From Orobanche coerulescens (taxonomy: Eukaryota > Streptophyta > Magnoliopsida > Lamiales > Orobanchaceae): a stretch of DNA of 64,000 bases. Positions within the stretch are counted from its first letter, which is position 1; the number at the start of each line of letters is the position of its first letter. Positions 1-10,037 of this stretch are shown here, piece after piece. The DNA is taken from assembly GCA_033398695.1 (NCBI GenBank), contig CM065815.1, positions 98,670,501 to 98,734,500 of the forward strand. Reading direction: 5' to 3'. A program made the position numbers and the translations under genes. The notes under the pieces are model-generated. The model ran no database searches. It saw nothing but the letters and a program-made list of their open reading frames with translations, and was not told the DNA's origin.

Positions 1-1003
1 TAATAGGCTTTGACTTTACCGTGACCCTAATACTTGATTGGGGCATATTACTGAAGGGTTTATATATATGTGGTATTCATAATGTAAAGGTTTTGGAATG
101 ATCACTATCATTCGTTCCCAGTTGAGTTTGTAGGCCACGAGGCTGGCTAGGTGGTGCTAACACTCATTGGATCCTCCCAGTGCTAACTGAGATGAATCTA
201 CATAGTCACGGAATAGGAATTGAGGACGGATGTATAATTTAATTTATTAGATTAAATAATTTGATCTATTGAATTAAATAAATTACCCGGTAATTAATTT
301 TATTCATATTATTTCTTAGAGAATTTATATTTAATATAATTAATTAATTGTACTAATATTAAAATATACCAAGGTATCTATCGGACTAAATACACGAGCA
401 TTCGTTTCACGGACTAAATCGAACTAACTCCATAAAGCTTCATCATTATGAATTGTTAATATTAATAATTAAGGGTGGTGTGTGGAGTGAGGTGGGAGGT
501 GACTTTTGTTTATATAAATAAAACTTCAACATCCACTCGGTGGGTGAGTATTGTACGTTTGAAACACAGGTGTAGAGGAGAGACTATTTTTTCAAAATTT
601 CACACTTGATCTTCAAGTCTTAAACTTGAGTTTAAGAGTATTTTGAGAGATAATTTATTTATAATTTACTTAGAGTGATTTAGATAAATAAATTTAAGTT
701 CTTACTATCGACTTCTAGTCGTATTCTTCGAGAAAAAGTTGATAGAAAATTTTTCGGCCATCTTGCGTCGCGTGATACGTAGAAACACGGTTTTTTAGGT
801 TCTAGGAATTTTACTAAAGCTTGAATCGTTTTCTTCAATATTTAAAGAAAGAATTTCAAGAGTATGATTTCTTATTCATGCTTTGATTTATTATATTCGT
901 ATGTACGATACTTGAAATATCCTCTTAGGGGTTCAATTTTTATTCGGTTAGACCGATTCTATTTTTTCGCTGCGTAACTCGATTTTATTACTGAATCCCA
1001 GCA
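1..1003 (+). mobile_element. LTR fragment, copia-like, right end with primer site
   Basis: This is the right-hand part of an LTR whose left end lies outside the window. A TATA box is visible at about 511-520 (tatataaata). The segment ends in CCCAGCA at 1003 and is followed directly by TGGTATCAGGGC (1005-1016), close to the TGGTATCAGAGC primer site complementary to initiator tRNA-Met. No element coding region follows: within about 40 bp the sequence becomes Helitron-like, so the internal region is lost. The copia assignment is only an impression from the AT-rich LTR and primer site. Unlike the other LTRs here it has no palindrome array before its TATA box. Confidence 0.5.
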
Positions 1004-1049
1004 GTGGTATCAGGGCGTAGGTCTATGCGATCGTATATTCGATATGCAT

Positions 1050-1631
1050 TTGGGACACTTGGTTGTATATTTTTCAAATGTTGTGAGAACTCAGGTACTC
1101 CACCTCTACACTGGTCATCTTCGACATCATTTTTTTGTTGATTTTCTCAATGTCATTAATCGAGGTGAGTATAGATCTATCATATAAAATTTTTGAATTC
1201 GACATAGCCTACAAAATGGACGGGTGTGGTAAGACAGTAACAGGATCATCAATATCTCGTGTCAGAATACCGTATCATTAATAAATGCGGATTTCTCTAT
1301 TATGTTCCTAGCGAACTATAACATTCAATATTTGTAATATCCAATCAATAAAATAGTATGCCAAATATGGAGTGTGCAATCCTACCTTTATGAAGAAAGA
1401 GCAAAGTGATGCTCCTGGAAATTCATTGGGAAGGATAACATCATCCCCACCTCTTAAGGCCGAGTACAAAATCTTATATATAAAAGTTTTTTTCATACCA
1501 TTATATCCACACAAAAAGAATACTCCATCCACTCTGTTATTCACCGCATACATAATCTTCGCAAAACCGTCCTCTGCTCATTAGTCAATAACGGATAAAA
1601 CCTAGCATGTTCAACCCAACATCTCATCTAG
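1050..1631 (-). pseudogene. Helitron PIF1-like helicase, 3' half, decayed
   Basis: Reading the minus strand, about 1590-1400 gives EHARFYPLLTNEQRTV, then after a frameshift YAVNNRVDGVFFLCGYNGMK. This matches the region of plant Helitron helicases around the Walker A P-loop (normally GYGGTGKT, here corrupted to GYNGMKKT). Further downstream, about 1195-1060 gives INDIEKINKKMMSKM and EVEYLSSHNI, corresponding to the EYLSSDS region of the same family. The roughly 200 residues normally between these motifs are largely missing. The 5' half of the gene lies at 29035-29700, on the far side of the A2 insertion whose target duplication is GTAGT. Stops, frameshifts and the lost P-loop make it non-functional. 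Confidence 0.75.
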
Positions 1632-1636
1632 GTAGT

Positions 1637-2947
1637 TGTTGCGATTTTTCGTTAACGCAAGTGCACGTTATCGTTGACAAGTAACAAAGTGATGAGTGAG
1701 TATCGTTCCCACGAGGACTGAATCACTAACTACCGATTTTTATGTATTCTAGTTTTATTTGAACAATCGAACTTCGGGTTGCAATTAATTACTAAAAGAA
1801 TTAATAAAAGACTAAACAGTAAAAACAATCGATCAAATGATGAATAATTCTAGGATTATGAATCCACCTCAGTTTATCCGAATTTACTCTCGATTATCTG
1901 AAATTAATGATTTTCCCAATTTATTGAAGGCAAATATTGCTAAAATACTCTACCGCCTCTCCCGAGGTCAATAGATTTTTCTAAAGGCGAATAACGCACT
2001 CTATCCCTAGGTGAATTGATTCGTCAATAGGCAAAAAGCATAAAATGCTCAAAAGGCCACGTAGTTCCTATGAGTATATTCCTATCTCACAGAATAAAAC
2101 GGTCCTCACCAATAGTTCCTCACCAACTCTCCTCTCCCGATTCGAGTAAGGTAATTAAAACAATCCAATTATTGGCCAGACAATTGAAAGCATTAATATC
2201 AATTGGGAAAACTCAATAGAAAAGGGAATTATATAGATAATCTAAAGCAAATCCGTCAAAACTTAGGTTTCATCAAAATCCTAGAACAAGAGTTTTAGCC
2301 TGACATGCTAAATAATGAAAATATAGAAATAATAAATAAAAGCATGAAAATCAAACGCAGATGAAGAGCTCGGATTCCTCCGTTTTTCTGGCTTCCGCCC
2401 TCTGCCCTTGATGTCTTCTGCTTCTCTCTTCCGCGTTAGTCTTCCGTGATCCTAGCTTTCCCAAGCCTCCCCGATAATTAATTAGGGTCTTAAACCCTTA
2501 TTTATAGCTCCCAACAGCCTCCAAATTGCGTCCGTGTGAGTAGGTCGAGAACTGGCTTCAAAACGGCCCAAACCCGTGCGGAGCACACCAAAACCGCCCT
2601 GTGTGCCGCGGCTCACTTAATCTGTGCCGCGGCATATGGCGTCCAGATTAAAACCTGGGCGCTGTGACTTTCTTATGGGCCGCGGCTCACCTGGTCTGTG
2701 CCGCGGCACAGAGTACAGATTACTCTGATGCCCGCTGGTCCTCTTCGTGTGCCGCGGCCCACTTGCCTTGTGCCGCGGCCCACGGCCAAAATTCGCCGTT
2801 TTCGCCCGTTTTGCCTCGTTTTAGCTTCCGGACTCCAATCTCCTGTCAAACATGCGAGAATAAGACATTAAAAGCTCATTTATGCAATTTTACTCGCCAA
2901 AATAATACAAAATAATGATAAATAAGCGTATAAAAATACACCTAACA
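1637..2947 (-). repeat. A2 3' LTR
   Basis: 1311 bp, nearly identical to the right copy apart from the LINE insertion there and small changes in the palindrome array. On the minus strand it runs U3 (array 2603-2783), TATA (RC of tatttata at 2499-2506), then R/U5 to CGCAACA at 1637. The purine tract of the element abuts at 2948-2960. Confidence 0.9.
2603..2783 (-). promoter_or_regulatory. Palindrome array in A2 3' LTR (three 21-bp pairs) upstream of TATA
   Basis: Six copies of a motif centred on CCGCGG, with consensus GTGCCGCGGCACAG or half-variants ending in CTCAC/CCCAC, start at 2603, 2624, 2677, 2698, 2749 and 2770. Within each of the three pairs the start-to-start distance is exactly 21 bp (14-bp motif plus 7-bp linker). 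Pairs are separated by about 37-38 bp. In the element's orientation the array lies about 100 bp upstream of the TATA box at 2499-2506, so it occupies the U3 promoter position. A role as protein-binding or promoter sites is inferred. Confidence 0.8.
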
Positions 2948-3898
2948 AATACCCCTAAACTTGAGCCTTTGCTTGTCCTCAAGCAAAAAGAATTAATTTC
3001 AACAAAAGAATATCGTGAATAATCGTGCAACTCATAGTGCTCAACCTAATCAATATTACCCTGAAATTCTCTCTGAATAATACGAGTATCGTAATAGCGA
3101 GCTACACTCAGAACACTGATTCCGCAAAGTAACCAAGTTCAGTCCTAATCACTCGTTCATGAAGAAAATCCAGCTCAAAGATTAACAAACGTGAATCTAA
3201 TCGACCGTCAATATGAAAGGTTAAAATAAACGAGCTAATTCGCCCCGTTCCACAGTCTAATGGCAAAATTTTCAGGAGTTTCATCAAAAATAACCCTCGG
3301 ACAGTATTCCCTTATATATATTCTCAAGAAATTGATTCGAGTTGACCACTAGGTTCGGATCTCGGGATGTTTCATCGGGATAATCCTAGGGTGGAACTTC
3401 CATTCTCATGTATTGGGAAACCGTTTGACGTAAAAGACACTCATGGGGCACATGGATGCTTCTAGTTACTAAGTTCCCCTCCACAGCGGAGAAACAACTC
3501 GAATAGCTATTCCCGCATGTCCGATTCAAGGTCGCTGTTTTATGCGAGAGTAAACAACGGGTCACCTGAATACCCCCGGTTACTAGGCTTCCCGTCTTCG
3601 GTACATGTGAAATCTCTAAACCACTAGTCAAATCAGGGTCGTCGTTTTATGCGAGAGTAAACAACGGGTCACGTGAATACCCCCGGTTACTAGACTTCCC
3701 ATCATAGAACAAATATTATCTCGACTTTTGGGGAAAAACTGTCCGACTCTAAACTAAAATCAAATGCCAACACGAAAATGTAACCAAACGTATCAACGGC
3801 GATTTGAAAACACGTATGTCTCTTCTCTTATCCGCTAAGGTCTCTACAAAAAACGAAAAAAAATTCGGACCTAAATGAAGACTTAGCAGAAACAGAAA
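2948..3898 (-). other. A2 internal non-coding tail with about 110-bp direct repeats
   Basis: This is sequence between the extra ORF and the 3' LTR. A block starting with a GTTTTATGCGAGAGTAAACA-type sequence is present at about 3530-3598 and again at about 3640-3708 with only a few differences; a weaker third unit is at about 3420-3480. No convincing reading frame is present. The short ORFs here are translations of the repeat. Confidence 0.65.
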
Positions 3899-4149
3899 TC
3901 ACTGACTACAACTCGACCGTTTCTTCAGAGAGAAAAACAGTGTCGTAACATCAGTATTACACAAATAGAAGCACGAAAAATTCACAAATAAGAGTAAAAT
4001 CATGACAAGCAAGGCTATCGACAAAAAGATAACTAAAAATAACAAAAAGTGCAAACGAAATAAGTACAGCAGTAAATGTAGCAACAGAAATAGACCCCCC
4101 CCCAAACTTAGGACGTACATTGACCTCAATAGACAAAATATAATATACA

Positions 4150-5531
4150 ATAAAAGTGAAAGGTCAAGTACTCCCCTACAAACAGCCCACGAGCTGGTGC
4201 CGGCGTCATCCGGCGAGGAGGGTGGTGTGGCTGGCCGAGCAGGTGCAATAAATGGCCCGTCCGGGTGCAAAATGTGGGCTGTCCATGCGGCAAGGTGCTC
4301 CTGGTGGTAGGCGTCCCTCGCTGCCAGACGCCTCGCCTCACGCCGGTTGGCCCGGCGGGCCTGCTCTCGCATCTCATCCCTGACGGCAGCAATGATGCTC
4401 TCCCTCTCCGTCCGCCTCTCCCCTCTCATCTCAGCCAGAAGGCTCTCTCTCTCTCCTCATCTCCTCTCTCTCTCTCCTCATATCCTCTCTCTCTCTCCTC
4501 ATATCCTCCCTCAGCCCGTCGAACATCGCCTGCAATCTCTCTCTGTCGGGCGGTGGGCCGGCATCTGCCTGCCCCTGTGTCAGCAGAAGAGGCTCGGGGG
4601 ACCCCTCGTGGGCCTCATCCAGTAGAAATCCTCTCCCCCGAGCGTGCGCCAGCGCTCCTCCCCATTGGTCAAAATGTGAGATGATGTGGTGGTCGATCGG
4701 GGCCTGGGGAGCTAGCATCGGCTCGTCGTCCGACCACGTCATCCCCGACTGCCGACACAGAGCGCAGATAAGAGAGGGGTGCTTCAACCCCGTCTTGGCC
4801 CCTCCCTGAATACACTGGAAGATAGATCGGACCAGGAGAGGAGCCACATCGAATCGCAGCCCGGAGGTGATAGCATATAATGTCCGGGCTCGGGAGAGAA
4901 AAACAGTGCGGATCTGAGAAGTAGGGTCTACACGGGCGCAGATAAAGTATAACCATGCTCGCCCGAGCCAGCTGAGTCGCGAGCGCTTGAAGTAGAAAGT
5001 GGAAGAAGCCGGTGCGCGCCGCTCCCAGTCCGAGTCGGGCTGTGTAAGAGTCTCGAGCAGAGCCTCCTTCGTGAGGCTATCCATGACTCGCGCATAAGCC
5101 GTCTCATCAACCACCGGAAGCTCAAACAACCTCCGAATAGCAGCCACAGAAAAATCCACCGTAATGCCTCGGACTACGACCTGAGTCCGAGTGTCCAGCT
5201 GCTGTAACGTCTGCCCCGCCCTAATGTGCTTCAACAACACGCTGGCATAGAACTCCTGCACTATCGATATCACCGCTGGCTCGGGGGGTGCAGCGAATCG
5301 GGCCCACCCCATCTCGTCTATCATGGTCAGCAGTTCCCCGTCCTGGAGGGCTGGAGTGAATCCCCTCTCCGGGATCAGAGGTCGCAGGCGAATCTTCTCG
5401 TTAAAGATTTTGTGGATCTCCGGGTCAGAGAACTGGTGCGCCTCTGAATCGGCTCGACTGTGAGAAGTTTCCTCTCGAGTGGGGGATGACTGAGTCCTGG
5501 CCCTCTTGCTCAGCTTTTTAGTCCTAGCCAT
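4150..5531 (-). CDS. Athila/Tat extra ORF, 'putative plant transposon protein' domain, frameshifted near its C-terminus
   Basis: The intact part is 366 residues (5531-4431) and starts MARTKKLSKRARTQS, a basic N-terminus that could be a nuclear-localisation signal. Residues about 40-260 resemble the domain annotated in many plant genomes as 'putative plant transposon protein', including GITVDFSVAAIRRLFELP and the later FLSRARTLYAITSGLRFD and SLICALCRQSGM segments. It is carried by Athila/Tat elements; its molecular role is unknown to me, although the position after pol resembles the env-like ORF. The C-terminus is a charged heptad-like REREDMRRERE repeat encoded by a CT-rich microsatellite (4438-4520). 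A frameshift there ends the frame at 4431, and the natural continuation (MRGERRTERESIIAAVRDEM) runs on from 4429 to about 4150. A TATA-like box and palindrome array lie upstream. Confidence 0.7.
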
Positions 5532-5554
5532 AGCAAGTCCTTGGGTGTCGGCCG

Positions 5555-5820
5555 AGTGCGCGTTATAAACTACTTGGGCTGTTCAAATTCCGCATGGTGT
5601 GCCGCGGCACAGCTCAAGTGAGCCGCGGCACAGAGTACAGCGTGCCTGGTTGTGGATTTTATGTCGACATGTGCCGCGGCTCAGAATGCAGGTGCCGCGG
5701 CTCAGCCATCAAGTGTTCCGCGGCTCAGTAAGGTTGTGCCGCGGCACATAGTACAGAAAGTTAAGCTCTCTCCTTCGATTTGTGTGTGCCGCGGCTCACA
5801 ATACTTATGCCGCGGCTCAG
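5555..5820 (-). promoter_or_regulatory. Second, internal palindrome array of A2 followed by a TATA-like box
   Basis: Eight CCGCGG-centred motifs start at 5599, 5620, 5671, 5692, 5715, 5736, 5786 and 5807, forming four pairs, each with exactly 21 bp start-to-start. These are the same motifs as in the A2 LTR U3. In the element's orientation the array ends about 70 bp before the ATG of the extra ORF (5531), with TTTATAAC at about 5560-5570 between them. This repeats the array-then-TATA order of the LTR promoter. An internal promoter for the extra ORF is inferred, not shown. Confidence 0.65.
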
Positions 5821-6033
5821 GCATAAATTTCTCCCCTGGGACTTTTCCTGCACAGAATTTTAACAGGAACACGTCAAGAACGAGAGGTAAAAGCAAATCA
5901 AAGCACAAAATGATGAAAAATAAAAATTCAAGAATGCAAGAAAAATACAGAAATGCAAAAATCTACAACTAAGAACTCGGGTTGCCTCCCGAGAAGCGCT
6001 AAGTTTATAGTCTTCAGCCGGACCTATTTAAAA

Positions 6034-7467
6034 TCAGTTCGCTTTTCGCAAACTCCATTTGATCTCCGCCCTGTTCATCGAACCGTCAATATGCTTTTTG
6101 AAATTTTGACCATTGGTCATTAACGATTCGATTTTTGGTTCGGACACCCAATGTTGTTTGCGGAAAGGTTTTGACGAGAATAACTTTCCGAAACACCCAT
6201 TTTCCACATGACTGGGCGTCGGTTTGACTTCCGGCTTATTTTCCTTTTTTACGGACGAACTTATGAAAGCAGCAAACTTTTCCGATTGTGGCTGAATGGT
6301 TAATGATGATGGCATGTCTACATGCTTGAGTTGTGCGACTCGTTCTACATCTTTCTTAGAAGTCTGACCATCTGAAATGGATTCGGATTTTTTCAACCGA
6401 CGATTTTTCTGGTGTCTGTCTTTCACAACGGCATCCACACTTTCAATTTGCGAGTCATTCTCGACACCACCTGGACACGGAAAGGATTTAAATACTTGGA
6501 ACGTGACATGCTCGTCTTGAATCCTTAGAGTTAATTCACCTTTTTCCACATCTATGAGGGTTCGGCCGGTCGCTAAGAATGGTCTTCCCAAAATGATTGG
6601 GATGTCTTGATCTTCCTCCATGTCGAGCACAATGAAGTCGGCCGGAAATATGAACTTATCAACTTTTACTAACACGTCCTCGACTATTCCCCTCGGATAT
6701 TTAATCGATCGATCCGCTAATTGCAAGGAGATTGTCATCGGCTTCGCTTCTCCAATTCCCAGCTTTTTGAAAATAGACAGAGGCATGAGGTTAATACTAG
6801 CACCGAGATCGCACAACGCCTTATTAAAGGAGAGATTCCCCATAGTGCACGGTATGTTGAAACTTCCCGGATCCTTGAATTTTGGCGGAAGCTTTTTCTG
6901 AAGAATTGCGCTGCACTCCTCCGTCAAGGCGACTGTCTCAAACTCCTCGAGTTTTCTTTTCTTTGACAAGATCTCCTTCATGAATTTAACGTAGCTCGGC
7001 ATTTGCTCCAATGCGGCGGCAAATGGAATGTTAATATGAAGCTTCTTGAACACGTCGAGGAACTTAGAGAATTGCTTGTCCGCCTTTTTCTGTTGTAATC
7101 TCTGCGGAAACGGGATGGGTGGCACATATGCCTTCGGATTATCCAGAAACGTTATCGAGGGTCTCCAACCTTGTGATTCCTCCGTCGCTGAATTTTTCTT
7201 CTCCTCAATTTCACTTCTATTTTCACTCCTCTCGGGCTGGTCACATACCTCCTTCCCGCTTCTCAAACTGATCGCATTTAGACTTTCTCTAGGATTTGTC
7301 TCGGTCGTACTTGGCAATGCTCCCTCCGGGCGGGCTGTCAACACATTAGCAATCTGGCCCAGTTGGACTTCCAAGTTGCGAATGGAAACGGAATGATTTT
7401 GTAATGTTGCTTCTGTACGGGTCATGAATTGACTCGTATTCACTGCCAATTTCGCAATTGCTTCCTC
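6034..7467 (-). CDS. A2 gag C-terminus and aspartic protease (3' exon-like half split by B)
   Basis: The open frame continues from the B boundary (EEAIAKL then AVNTSQFMTRTEATLQNHSV) to a stop at 6034. It contains the Gag spacer region (IRNLEVQLGQIANVL, ISLRSGKEV) and then a retroviral-type aspartic protease. The latter has the Athila/Tat signature CDLGASINLMPLSIFKKLGI (catalytic D in DLGAS), the SLQLADRSIKYPRG flap region and IILGRPFLATGRTLID. The protease would cut the Gag polyprotein. The reading frame is open for about 475 codons with no stop, unusually clean for an element that lacks pol. The N-terminal half of the same protein is at 25898-27079; both halves are in matching phase across the B insertion. 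Confidence 0.85.
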   Translation of the reverse strand, partial: EEAIAKLAVNTSQFMTRTEATLQNHSVSIRNLEVQLGQIANVLTARPEGALPSTTETNPRESLNAISLRSGKEVCDQPERSENRSEIEEKKNSATEESQGWRPSITFLDNPKAYVPPIPFPQRLQQKKADKQFSKFLDVFKKLHINIPFAAALEQMPSYVKFMKEILSKKRKLEEFETVALTEECSAILQKKLPPKFKDPGSFNIPCTMGNLSFNKALCDLGASINLMPLSIFKKLGIGEAKPMTISLQLADRSIKYPRGIVEDVLVKVDKFIFPADFIVLDMEEDQDIPIILGRPFLATGRTLIDVEKGELTLRIQDEHVTFQVFKSFPCPGGVENDSQIESVDAVVKDRHQKNRRLKKSESISDGQTSKKDVERVAQLKHVDMPSSLTIQPQSEKFAAFISSSVKKENKPEVKPTPSHVENGCFGKLFSSKPFRKQHWVSEPKIESLMTNGQNFKKHIDGSMNRAEIKWSLRKAN

Positions 7468-7622
7468 TGTAATATCCGGATTTATTACTGTGTATTTTAC
7501 CTGTATTCGAACCCTGTATTATTCGGAATTGTGATCTTGATGATTGGAGTATGATATTTCTTACATTGATATCTTTGTACATAAGTATAGCATCATGCAA
7601 AATTTCTCATGCAAACTCGTGA

Positions 7623-7875
7623 TAGCGCACGCTAAGAATGTAGCTTAACGCGCGCTATCGAGCTACTACTAGCGCACGCTATGTATGTAGGAGTTGCGTG
7701 CGCTAAGCACTCAATTATTGAACTGGACGGCTAGCACATGCGCCAGCCGGGACATGGGTCCGGATAAGATTCCCGCGGACGAACCTGGACAGTTTTGAAT
7801 TCAATCTTATTAGCGCGCGCTAAGGAATGCTTAGTAGCGTGCGCTAATTAGCTAAAGTGCAGAATATTATAAATG
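7623..7875 (+). promoter_or_regulatory. B 5' LTR palindrome array 1 and TATA-like box
   Basis: One quartet of TAGCGCACGCTA-type motifs (variants TAACGCGCGCTA, TTGCGTGCGCTA) from 7623 is followed by a spacer with two CTGGAC sequences. A pair (7811 TAGCGCGCGCTA, 7835 TAGCGTGCGCTA) then precedes ATTATAAATG at 7866. The quartet, spacer, pair, TATA order matches elements C, D and E. Confidence 0.75.
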
Positions 7876-8688
7876 AGACAACAACCCGTTTTGGCTTACA
7901 CTTCATTCGTCCATTCTTCATTCTTGAGAGGCCAGAGAGCTATAATAATCCTTCTATACACTTAGAACACATCTTATTGATCCTTGTATATTGGTGAGTG
8001 ATCATTGAAGTGGAGTAGCACCTTGGAGTGGCATACAACCAACCGGAGTCGGATTCTACCTTACGGTTCAGTGATTTTTGTCATATTAAGGTATGTTCAA
8101 CCTATCTCCAGACTTAGAGTTGGATTCTAAAGAATTGGATGATCATGTTAACGAGATATTGATTTTCATTAGTGAATTATCCAAAGTACATCATGTTTGG
8201 AATATTGAGATGAATAAGCCTTAAGTACCTTGATTATGAACATCATGATTCGAATCTTATTACATTGAACAAGTAGAGGAAGCTTCTATCATTGGTAATC
8301 CGAATCTAGTAGATGACTTCATAACAATCATGGACTTGACTTTAACATCATTATTGTTAGATGAATCTAAGGGATTGATCATGGAAGGATTTATCTAGTA
8401 TAGATGGAATCTTAAACAACTACAGAGTGATAGTTTTCATTGATATAAAGGTGTTGATATCAACCGTTAAGCCTTCCGAATTATCGCATGAAGAATGGTA
8501 TTTGCAATGGAATATGGTTTTATAATAGTATACATATTCTTGAATCCGAAGTTGTTGTTATCCGTAAGATCATTCATAATCGTATGAACATGATATTCAT
8601 GGAGGTAACATGAATTATCACGGAAGATTTCATTGTTTTGATCATGATGAGAATAGTCTTCTGCCGGTAGTGAACTGCCATGCACAGT

Positions 8689-8904
8689 TAGCGCACGCTA
8701 AGTTATGTAAATTAAAGTGCGCTATCGAGCATCGGTTAACGTGCGCTACGTTTGGTACGTAACGTACGCTAGGACATCAGACGAGTCAGTCAGCTGATCA
8801 GTGAAGTACTGACCATGCATAGTTAGCGTACGCTATGCTTTGTTGTTTGCGTGCGCTATCGAGCAGACTTAACGCACGCTACACAGAGTACTTAGCGTGC
8901 GCTA
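8689..8904 (+). promoter_or_regulatory. B 5' LTR palindrome array 2 (two quartets)
   Basis: Eight motifs of the TAGCGYRCGCTA type, several starting AACG or TTGCG, form two groups of four with a spacer of about 50 bp containing GTACTGACC. A weak TATA-like CATATTATG lies about 20 bp downstream. This second array is not seen in the C, D or E LTRs. It may be a duplicated promoter module or part of a composite LTR. Confidence 0.6.
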
Positions 8905-10037
8905 AGAAGTTCAGGCAGATTACATATTATGAGGTTTTGGCCGTAAATCGAATTGTTAGACATTCGTACGACGTGAGATAAATCCTATATTATTTCTTTT
9001 GTTAAGGTTTGAGCTTGTTACGTGATTGATTGAGGGGGGGACGACCTTCAAGTGTTCGTTTTCGTGGAAGTATTGTTCTTGTCTTCATCGAGGCAAGTAC
9101 CTTATTTGTTTTACGTATTGATATTATACATATTGTCATGCATGTATGTCGTTGTTGTATGTCCACCTCGTGTTGGTCCGACGGGATCATCGGGGGATCT
9201 ATGCTAGCGTGCGCTGGATCATCGGACGGGTTTTTCCACCACGGGTTGGTCTGACGGGATCATCGTGGGTTCTAGGCAGTGAACGCTGGATCGTCGGAAT
9301 TACTATGTGTATGTTGAGATTATCAGTTGTGTATATTATGTATGAGTTTCTCGCAGGAGAAGACTTGTTTGACATTTTATCATTTACGTTATTATTATTC
9401 TGCGTGTGACGTTGAATAATATGTTGTGGTACTTGTACTAGCATCGTTGTGCTAACCCCTTCGGGGGTGAACATTTTATTTATGTTCAAGATCCAGGAGA
9501 GCGGGAAAACAACCACTGGAGCTGCATGACGACGAGGGTGCAGAGTGATGTTCCGGCCGGGTTTAATTGTCTGTTGTTTATTGGTTATTTCAATAAGTAC
9601 TCGAGTACGAAGTCATTTATGAGGAATTTGAATTTGGTGATGTATTATTAAGTTTCTGTTGAACAATTGTATTTTCAGTACTTGGTCAGAACTGTTGTAT
9701 CTTAATTCCGTTATTTCCATTCGTTAGTACCTTTTAATGTCTGTTCAATTCTTCAGCCTTGTAAATCCTTATGTAAAGGATTTACGGCGCTGTAATATTC
9801 CTGAATATATCGGGGGTGTTACAGAATATGGTATCGGAGCTAAGATTATGGATATCTTGGCCGTTGGGTTAAAATAAGGGTCATTTACGTCTTTTGAGGT
9901 AACTGGCCGTGAATGACATCACTGCACTGCCTACGTCTTCATGCGAACGGTGGTTGTAAGTTCCTAAAGTCTATCTCGTCCTTTGCAAGTTATATTTCCT
10001 TGTACTTGAGCATTCGAACGATATTGATTCTTGTATA

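Larger units (their letters stand above)
7468..9823 (+). repeat. B 5' LTR
   Basis: 2356 bp, TG...CA termini. It carries two palindrome arrays (7623-7846 and 8689-8904), a TATA-like ATTATAAATG at 7866-7875, and a direct repeat of about 73 bp (GTTGGTCYGACGGGATCATC at about 9172 and 9245). A conserved ACTAGC...GCTAACCCC...GGGG hairpin region is at 9434-9471, and a second TGTAATAT near the right end at 9791. Confidence 0.92.

Noticed and set aside
1308..1553. Intact NTPase gene
   Set aside because: The P-loop lysine-threonine context is recognisable but glycines are lost and frames are broken; it is a Helitron helicase remnant.
2664..2915. ORF with repeated Cys-Ala-Ala-Ala-His peptides
   Set aside because: Translation of the CCGCGG palindrome array on the non-coding strand of the A2 LTR; the same type of peptide appears at 5652-5972 and 28256-28516 for the same reason.
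3899..4149. Hydrophobic C-terminal tail, possible membrane anchor of an env-like protein
   Set aside because: It lies in a T-rich strand past the frameshift and includes a G-run next to AAGTTTGGGGG. Low-complexity translation is more likely than a real membrane segment.
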